33,465 nucleotides of DNA, from assembly GCA_021442555.1 (NCBI GenBank), contig JABUSV010000048.1, forward strand, positions 1 through 33,465, in the 5' to 3' direction. The position numbers and the translations under genes are program-made. Shown one piece after another: positions 27,645 through 33,465 of this stretch. The stretch is from Pseudobutyrivibrio sp. (GTDB taxonomy: Bacteria > Bacillota > Clostridia > Lachnospirales > Lachnospiraceae). The stretch's first letter is position 1, and every line of letters begins with the position of its first letter. A model generated the notes under the pieces. The model saw only the letters and a list, made by a program, of their open reading frames with translations. It had not been told where the DNA came from and searched no databases.

Positions 27645-27662
27645 ATGTCAATCGGTTGACAT
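27645..27662. promoter_or_regulatory. Putative LacI-family operator O1
   Basis: ATGTCAA-TCGG-TTGACAT, perfect 7-bp arms. It overlaps a minus-strand promoter TTGACA-N17-TAGGAT (27651-27623). Confidence 0.6.
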
Positions 27663-27767
27663 ATATTTTATTGCACGTAAATAATTTTTTGTAAATATAT
27701 GACAGTATGGGTTTTGGCTTTTTGTGTAAAACAGAGTATTTTATGTTAATATTTATGTCAATTTTAT

Positions 27768-27785
27768 ATGTCAACCAGTTGATAT
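27768..27785. promoter_or_regulatory. Putative LacI-family operator O2
   Basis: ATGTCAACCAGTTGATAT, imperfect copy of O1; its minus-strand TTGACA can be the -35 of TTGACA-N17-TATTAA. Confidence 0.45.
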
Positions 27786-27798
27786 ACGCGCATAAAAA

Positions 27799-27827
27799 AA
27801 AGAACTGCGACTATGTCGCAGTTCTTT
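27799..27827 (-). terminator. Intrinsic terminator after the first GGDEF gene
   Basis: AAAGAACTGCGAC-tat-GTCGCAGTTCTTT followed on the minus strand by a T-tract. Confidence 0.9.
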
Positions 27828-27831
27828 AGGA

Positions 27832-29199
27832 CTAACTAATCTGATAATTGTTTCTTCCACTTTCTTTTATATTGTAAAGATTTAAATCTGCTGTCTGAAT
27901 AATTTCATTGTAGCTGTAATTAAGCTTCCTGTTATTATATGCCGCTCCAACACTTATGGTAAGTGAAAGCTCTGGCACTGCATCCAGGTGGATTTCCTGA
28001 ACCTTATCAACCATTTCAGATATAGTTTCTTCAAGCTCCTCCAGCGTAACATCATTAAAGCAGATAATAAACTCATCTCCGCCATAACGCACTACTCTGT
28101 CACCCTTTGAAGGTTTGATTTCAGACTGTAACAGCTTTGCTATACTAACCAAGGCCCAGTCTCCAACACTATGTCCGAAGCTGTCATTTACATCCTTGAA
28201 ATGGTCAACATCAATAATAGCCACCGAATAGCAGTGTTGTGCATCCTTCCAATTCACGGTCTCAGAATCCAGTATCTCAGAATTCAAATAATGTCTTGAA
28301 TAACAATGTGTCAGGCTGTCCTGTTCTGCAATAAGCTTCATCTTCTGACCATCCTCCTTGATTCTAAGCACTAAAAGAATAATCATTGAAAGACAGAAAG
28401 AAACCGCCACAATAACAACCTTTGCAATAATGTCTGTCGATACACTGTACCAGCCGTTAACAGGTTCAATATCAAGATGCCAATTGAGATTGTATACATA
28501 GAAGGATTCTGAAATAGCACTTTTCATTCTTGCATTAGTTTCCTCTATGACCACTTTATTGCCGTTCTCATCCACATACCATAATCGATAATCTAATTGC
28601 ATCTTTCTTAGATTATCGAGATTAAAGGCATCCAACAGATTGTCAAAATCCATGGTAGCAGTTACCATTCCCCACAATCTCTTGCTTTCACCCTCCTGAA
28701 TATATACAGGAGTTCTGATGGCCATTCCCACACCACCTTGTACCAGGTCAAAAGGATTGGTTATTATTGTCTTGCCCTTCTTGTACGCCTCTATTGCATC
28801 CTGATTGCCAAGCTTTGAAGAATCAGTATAATCAAATCTTAAAAATGCTTCGTTACCCTCCACCGGATATACCTTGCTGACAACATTATTAGGTGCAACA
28901 GCAATATTCCTAAGAGCAACTCCCGTATCTTCTTCTACAGACTCATACATTGATTCTGCTATCTTGTCAAAGAATCCAATATCTCCATCATTTTCAATTA
29001 CCATCTCACGGAGCATATATGACCTTACAACCACCTTATCCACACAACTGATAATGTAGTTGGACTCATTTACAGCAAGATATCTGTACCGTTCCTTCTG
29101 GTCCATAATCATGGACTGAATAAGCGCCGCATACATTACATACAATACTGTTGTAATTACCAGGAAAAAAATAATCGCATATTTTCTATATTTTCTCAT
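27832..29199 (-). CDS. Diguanylate cyclase with N-terminal extracytoplasmic sensor (CHASE/Cache-like)
   Basis: N-terminal TM, about 230 aa sensor (GVGMAIRTPVYIQEG), second TM, then GGDEF domain with intact RYGGDEFIICF. Confidence 0.88.
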   Translation of the reverse strand: MRKYRKYAIIFFLVITTVLYVMYAALIQSMIMDQKERYRYLAVNESNYIISCVDKVVVRSYMLREMVIENDGDIGFFDKIAESMYESVEEDTGVALRNIAVAPNNVVSKVYPVEGNEAFLRFDYTDSSKLGNQDAIEAYKKGKTIITNPFDLVQGGVGMAIRTPVYIQEGESKRLWGMVTATMDFDNLLDAFNLDNLRKMQLDYRLWYVDENGNKVVIEETNARMKSAISESFYVYNLNWHLDIEPVNGWYSVSTDIIAKVVIVAVSFCLSMIILLVLRIKEDGQKMKLIAEQDSLTHCYSRHYLNSEILDSETVNWKDAQHCYSVAIIDVDHFKDVNDSFGHSVGDWALVSIAKLLQSEIKPSKGDRVVRYGGDEFIICFNDVTLEELEETISEMVDKVQEIHLDAVPELSLTISVGAAYNNRKLNYSYNEIIQTADLNLYNIKESGRNNYQIS

Positions 29200-29279
29200 A
29201 AGCCTACCGTATTCAAATAGAAATAGTTAACGTTGAACAAAGAATAGCATTATACTGTGATTAACCTGTGACTAAAAAA

Positions 29280-29307
29280 GCAGTCAAGGTAAATTTACCC
29301 TGACTGC
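29280..29307 (-). terminator. Intrinsic terminator after the second GGDEF gene
   Basis: GCAGTCAAGGTAAATTTACCCTGACTGC stem followed on the minus strand by TTTTTT. Confidence 0.8.
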
Positions 29308-29314
29308 CATATCT

Positions 29315-30424
29315 TTATCCTCTGTCTCGTCTTCGATCTTTGCCGCTTTGTTTGTAGAATTCAGACTTATCCTTGTACATCATCTCTTCAGCCGTTCTCA
29401 CCAACAGATTTTTGTCCAATTCAGCTTTGTTCATACAATGCCAACCAATGGCAACATTATATCCTAGTTCATCTATATCCGACTTAATGTCGTTCATTAT
29501 TATATTCATGGTAGCATCGTCTTTGCCAAAAGCAAAGGCTACAAATTCGTCTCCACCAATGCGATATGTATTGTGATTGCCAAAGGATTTAGCCACTCTG
29601 GAGGCTATAAATCTTAGCATTTCATCTCCTGCTGCATGTCCCTTTTCATTATTAAGCTCATGTAGACCGTTCGCATCCACATATGCGCAGGCTACTGTGC
29701 TGTCTACCTTAGTCTCGATTGAGGCAAGGTCTGTCTCAAAACAGTTTCTATTATGAACTCCTGTCAAGAGATCCACTCTTGATGAATTGTACAACTGACG
29801 TTCCAAGGTAAATCCCATTATCCTGTAATGATTAACAAATATGCACACACATGGGCCAAATAATCCATAGGCTATGGCATCCACCACATCCTGAATCATA
29901 ACCTCGCCACTCTTAAATGTAACACAAAACATGATAAACAGGCCCACAAAGAATGTGTTTATCAGCAACGCAAATATTGGTCTTCCAACGATAAGAACCG
30001 GAAGAATAACAAGAGTTACCATAAAATTAACAGACCTGTCTGATACATCCGTAACGCCTATGTATATGCCATAGATATAGGCATAAGAATAGAATAACAG
30101 CTTAAGTACAACGTCTGACTTTTCTTCCTTGTTAAGATTAATTTTTGCCAAAATAAACAACAGTACAGACATTACCATGCCTATAAGATATGCATCTGCT
30201 GACATGGTTATACTGTCACCAACAAAAAAACATATTATTTCAAGCACAACGACTATTGCAAACAATAGCATTGATAACATGTAAATCAGTTTGATGTTAT
30301 TTTTGGCAATATCATCTTTGGATGCTTCAAAGGATTCCTTGTCTACTCCTGCGTAAAGCAATACTTTTTTAAAAAACATATATAATACCCCATAATTATC
30401 ACCACGGGGATTACTATACCACAT
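29315..30424 (-). CDS. Multi-TM GGDEF-domain protein
   Basis: About six TM segments, then DLLTGVHNRNCFE, VDANGLHELNNEKGHAAGDE and YRIGGDEFVAF. The start may be a downstream Met (MFFKKVLLYAG). Confidence 0.87.
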   Translation of the reverse strand: MWYSNPRGDNYGVLYMFFKKVLLYAGVDKESFEASKDDIAKNNIKLIYMLSMLLFAIVVVLEIICFFVGDSITMSADAYLIGMVMSVLLFILAKINLNKEEKSDVVLKLLFYSYAYIYGIYIGVTDVSDRSVNFMVTLVILPVLIVGRPIFALLINTFFVGLFIMFCVTFKSGEVMIQDVVDAIAYGLFGPCVCIFVNHYRIMGFTLERQLYNSSRVDLLTGVHNRNCFETDLASIETKVDSTVACAYVDANGLHELNNEKGHAAGDEMLRFIASRVAKSFGNHNTYRIGGDEFVAFAFGKDDATMNIIMNDIKSDIDELGYNVAIGWHCMNKAELDKNLLVRTAEEMMYKDKSEFYKQSGKDRRRDRG

Positions 30425-30478
30425 CTATCCAATAAATAAAATGTTAAACGCAGGAATCACATATTTTTTTCGAGATAA

Positions 30479-31069
30479 TTAATATCTGATGCTGATTATT
30501 CTCAATTCCTGATTTTCAAAATTATCATCTGTATAAACATCTGAAAACCAAAGACAGCCATCACAAAGCATGGCACCCTGGGAATTACATGAGATATCAG
30601 TACAGGTCTCTTTACCAATGCTATCTATAAATTCCTGAGGAATGGAAGAATTCCAGTCTTCCTTCAGGAATTCATCTGCATTATTGTATTCATTTCCTGC
30701 TATAGTGATAGGATAGCTTATCTTTGCAGACAAAGATTTCCAGTTTTTGCCTGTAAAATCTTCTTTAATTCCTGCAGCAAAGCTTTCTACCTCCTGCTTT
30801 CCTCTGTTTGTAAACACAACATAATAATCATCTGCATTTTCTGCAGTCTCTGTCGCTTCGTCTTCCTGGACTTTTGTATTTGTATCCTCTGTTTGAGACT
30901 TACTATCATCCTTCACAATAGTTGGTGTTGTATCCTCTTCGCTGAGATTGATTGTAGTAACACCTGCTGACTCTTCTGCTGGCAGCTCTGTAATTGTAAT
31001 TGATTTGTTGCAACCGCTGAGCATAAGGGTTGATAATAACCCAAACACTACCATTGATTTCTTTAACAT
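30479..31069 (-). CDS. Lipoprotein with acidic linker and C-terminal small domain
   Basis: MLKKSMVVFGLLSTLMLSGCNKS lipobox; Thr/Glu/Asp-rich linker; CTDISCNSQGAMLCDGC near the C-terminus. Confidence 0.75.
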   Translation of the reverse strand: MLKKSMVVFGLLSTLMLSGCNKSITITELPAEESAGVTTINLSEEDTTPTIVKDDSKSQTEDTNTKVQEDEATETAENADDYYVVFTNRGKQEVESFAAGIKEDFTGKNWKSLSAKISYPITIAGNEYNNADEFLKEDWNSSIPQEFIDSIGKETCTDISCNSQGAMLCDGCLWFSDVYTDDNFENQELRIISIRY

Positions 31070-31091
31070 ATTTTCTCCTTTATCCTTTGTT

Positions 31092-32132
31092 CTAGTTTAC
31101 CTTAAGCGTATATTCCACTTCATCTACAACTACCTTATCTACATTATTGACATCATAGATACAGGTAAATGGAGCGGCATAATATATACTGTCAGGCTTG
31201 TCGACATGATAATAATCAGTGTCATATATATAATCACGAATTAAATCATAGGCAATATCTGTCCTGTTTGCTTTTGATACAATCCGTGTTTTTTTAAGCA
31301 TGATATTACAGGCTGACTCAAGACATTCATCACTTAAATCCAATGCTGATTCCTCAAATCTTGTAGCATCAAAATCACAATATCTGATGGAGATAGGTGA
31401 CAGCTCTATGGTGCTTCCATCTAAGCTTGCAAAAACTCTCTTTTTCACCGGAATAGTATTGGTAAGTGTCAGAGAACCCAATGTGTTAGGCACATTTAAA
31501 CTACCATCTCCATATTCATCACATTCCCATATTTCTACACTAGGTATTACTTCCTGTTCTGAGTCTGCAAGCAATGTATATAGTAATAAAACATACTGTT
31601 TATCCTTGGTAGTTACATCATAATCGATAAACATACTAGAAGCTCCCATATTGGTGGAGATAGTCGCATATTTTGTTGCCTTTTCATTGTATCTGTACTG
31701 CTTCATCTCCTCTCCCGATGTATACAAACACAATGTATAATCAGTGTCTGGATTGGTGTTTTCTATACTGCAATATATAGCGCCTAATCCATTTTCAATA
31801 TCAACCATGGTGTTTTCAACGCAGATGCTAAAGTCTCCCATGGTAGTAACTTCAGTGCTCTCTGAAATATATTCACTGTAGCTTTGGGCATTCTTTTCAG
31901 AATGTCCCAACATCCTGGCAAAGCCACCTGTTGTTGCGGCATAAGTAACACCGGAAACAGATAACACCGATACCAGAGAACAAATGGCAGCCTTTACTAT
32001 TTTTCTCATTTTGATTATTTCCCTTTCCTGATTGGCTCTTGCAAGACAACGATCAAGGGTTGAATCAAGTCTGGATGGAATATTTGCATCAATATGAGTT
32101 TTAAGTTTTTCAAATTCATCTACATTTCTCAT
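31092..32132 (-). CDS. DUF4179-type membrane protein, probable anti-sigma factor
   Basis: Cytoplasmic N-terminus, one TM (VKAAICSLVSVLSVSGVTYAATT), large extracytoplasmic region; directly follows the sigma gene. Confidence 0.75.
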   Translation of the reverse strand: MRNVDEFEKLKTHIDANIPSRLDSTLDRCLARANQEREIIKMRKIVKAAICSLVSVLSVSGVTYAATTGGFARMLGHSEKNAQSYSEYISESTEVTTMGDFSICVENTMVDIENGLGAIYCSIENTNPDTDYTLCLYTSGEEMKQYRYNEKATKYATISTNMGASSMFIDYDVTTKDKQYVLLLYTLLADSEQEVIPSVEIWECDEYGDGSLNVPNTLGSLTLTNTIPVKKRVFASLDGSTIELSPISIRYCDFDATRFEESALDLSDECLESACNIMLKKTRIVSKANRTDIAYDLIRDYIYDTDYYHVDKPDSIYYAAPFTCIYDVNNVDKVVVDEVEYTLKVN

Positions 32133-32133
32133 G

Positions 32134-32598
32134 CTAATCCTCCAATCTTATTCTTAGAATCTGTAAAGCCTTTTTTTCCTGAGAATGAATTGTAGTCTTG
32201 GGTTTTCCAAGAACCCTGGCTGTCTCCTCTAATGTGTAATCCATCAGCCATCTCATAACAATTACATCTCTTAGCTTTACTGGAAGAGAATCTATTGCGT
32301 TTTTCAACTCTATTGAATCTATGTCTATACTGTAACTGTCAGTGTCAGAAAGCTCATCGAAGGATTCGAACTGCTTTATCTTCATATATCTTTTTTTACA
32401 GAGGTTAATAAGTATTCTTGTAATCCAGGTTTTAAAATACTCCTCATTACGAAGCTTGTTCTTATTTATATATGCCTGATATACAGCCTCATCTACCATA
32501 TCAACGGCAGCAATCTCATCCTTTGTATAACTAAGCGCAATATAGTATAACTGTTTTTTTACACTCTCTATCTGCGTGCAAAATACATCGTCCTTCAA
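32134..32598 (-). CDS. ECF-type RNA polymerase sigma factor
   Basis: FKTWITRILINLCKKRYMK (region 2-like) and LPVKLRDVIVMRWLMDYTLEETARVLGKPKTTIHSQEKKAL (region 4). AGGAGG followed by TTG at 32598 suggests this start rather than ATG 32661. Confidence 0.85.
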   Translation of the reverse strand: MKDDVFCTQIESVKKQLYYIALSYTKDEIAAVDMVDEAVYQAYINKNKLRNEEYFKTWITRILINLCKKRYMKIKQFESFDELSDTDSYSIDIDSIELKNAIDSLPVKLRDVIVMRWLMDYTLEETARVLGKPKTTIHSQEKKALQILRIRLED

Positions 32599-32707
32599 GT
32601 CGTGCCTCCTTCGCACCATCACTCTGGCATGCCTTATTTGTTTATATCTGTTTGTATACATATATTAGAGTCAGATATATCTCATTTTTACGAAAAATAT
32701 TTTAAAA

Positions 32708-32737
32708 AATAAAAAAGAGGTCTATGCCTCTTTTTTT
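32708..32737 (-). terminator. Intrinsic terminator overlapping the P1 peptidase stop codon
   Basis: Minus strand AAAAAAGAGG-catagA-CCTCTTTTTT; the TAG stop is in the loop. Confidence 0.7.
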
Positions 32738-33465
32738 TCTACTGCATTATTGATTGCCTTGCCCATAACGTATGCAGCTAACGGTCCTACAATATCAACT
32801 GTGGCTTCAACGTCACCTGTAGATACTGCATATATGGAGTCTCCATCTGCTGTAGTATGAACTGGTCTGATAGTTCTTCCATATCCATTGTGTGTCATAG
32901 CTGCAACCTTGTTAAGATCAGTCTTATTAAGCTTAGCATTGGTCACAACGATTCCAAGTGTTGTATTTGCTGTAAAAAGGGAATCAGGAAGGTTGCTCTC
33001 CTTTGAGTATAATCCCTGCACATTGGCCATCACCTCAAAAAATGGTACTTCTCCCTCTAACAGATTTCCATCGTCATCTACGGCACCTGCTATTTTTTTA
33101 TTGGTGTCGATGTCATATATGTCACCTAGCGCATTTACTACTACAAAAGCGCCCACCTTAAGCCTTCCAAGTTCCACAGCATAGTGGCCAAAGCCGCCCT
33201 TCATACAATTTTGAAAGTGTGTATATTTTCCTACTGTAGCACCTGTTCCTGCGCCAACACTTCCCATGGCAGGGCTGTTCTTAGTAGCATTTTCACAGGC
33301 TCTGTATGCCATAGCCTTGTCTGGTCTTGCATTCATATTACATGGCTTAAGGTCAAAAATATCTGACTGACACACCAAAGGAACCTTGGTAATTCCAACA
33401 TCAAAGCCTATTCCTCTTTCCTCGAGATACTGCATTACACCGCCTGCTGCATCAAGACCAAAGGC
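32722..33465 (-). CDS. P1-family (DmpA-like) peptidase, N-terminus beyond the right edge
   Basis: Reads through the edge as AFGLDAAGGVMQYLEERGIGF...; GSVGAGTGATVGK, KGGFGHYAVELG, NTTLGIVVTNAKL motifs. Confidence 0.85.
   Translation of the reverse strand, partial: AFGLDAAGGVMQYLEERGIGFDVGITKVPLVCQSDIFDLKPCNMNARPDKAMAYRACENATKNSPAMGSVGAGTGATVGKYTHFQNCMKGGFGHYAVELGRLKVGAFVVVNALGDIYDIDTNKKIAGAVDDDGNLLEGEVPFFEVMANVQGLYSKESNLPDSLFTANTTLGIVVTNAKLNKTDLNKVAAMTHNGYGRTIRPVHTTADGDSIYAVSTGDVEATVDIVGPLAAYVMGKAINNAVEKKEA

Noticed and set aside
1-33465. Mobile elements, phage, CRISPR, toxin-antitoxin or biosynthetic cluster
   Set aside because: No transposase, integrase, Cas, toxin-antitoxin or NRPS/PKS-like protein was recognised on either strand.

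Overview
This 33.5 kb window is low-GC DNA that looks like a Lachnospiraceae (Butyrivibrio/Pseudobutyrivibrio-like) carbohydrate-utilisation region; the taxon is an inference from protein style only. About 28 CDSs are supported, most on the minus strand. From left to right: (i) a decayed, edge-truncated ORF at 1-456; (ii) an intracellular GH5 glucanase; (iii) a four-gene minus-strand operon of ABC sugar permease, ABC sugar permease, PgeF and GHL10/YngK-type lipoprotein; (iv) a SAM methyltransferase; (v) a minus-strand operon of canonical GH3, GtrA-like membrane protein and membrane-anchored, domain-permuted GH3; (vi) a divergent LytTR/GHKL two-component system; (vii) a second permuted GH3 behind two tandem cupins; (viii) a HypB GTPase; (ix) an eight-gene sucrose/fructo-oligosaccharide operon (SBP, two permeases, GH13_18 phosphorylase, GH32, LacI, PfkB kinase, DUF362); (x) two GGDEF proteins; (xi) an ECF sigma / DUF4179 anti-sigma / lipoprotein module; (xii) an edge-truncated P1-family (DmpA-like) peptidase. 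The best candidates for something under-described are the GH3-GtrA-GH3 operon, which faces a LytTR two-component system across a shared intergenic region carrying a 9-bp direct repeat with a 12-bp spacer, and the permease-permease-PgeF-GHL10 operon, which could be a peptidoglycan-glycan turnover module. No CRISPR array, rRNA, tRNA, transposase or phage gene was recognised. All family calls come from reading motifs by eye; no database search was run.
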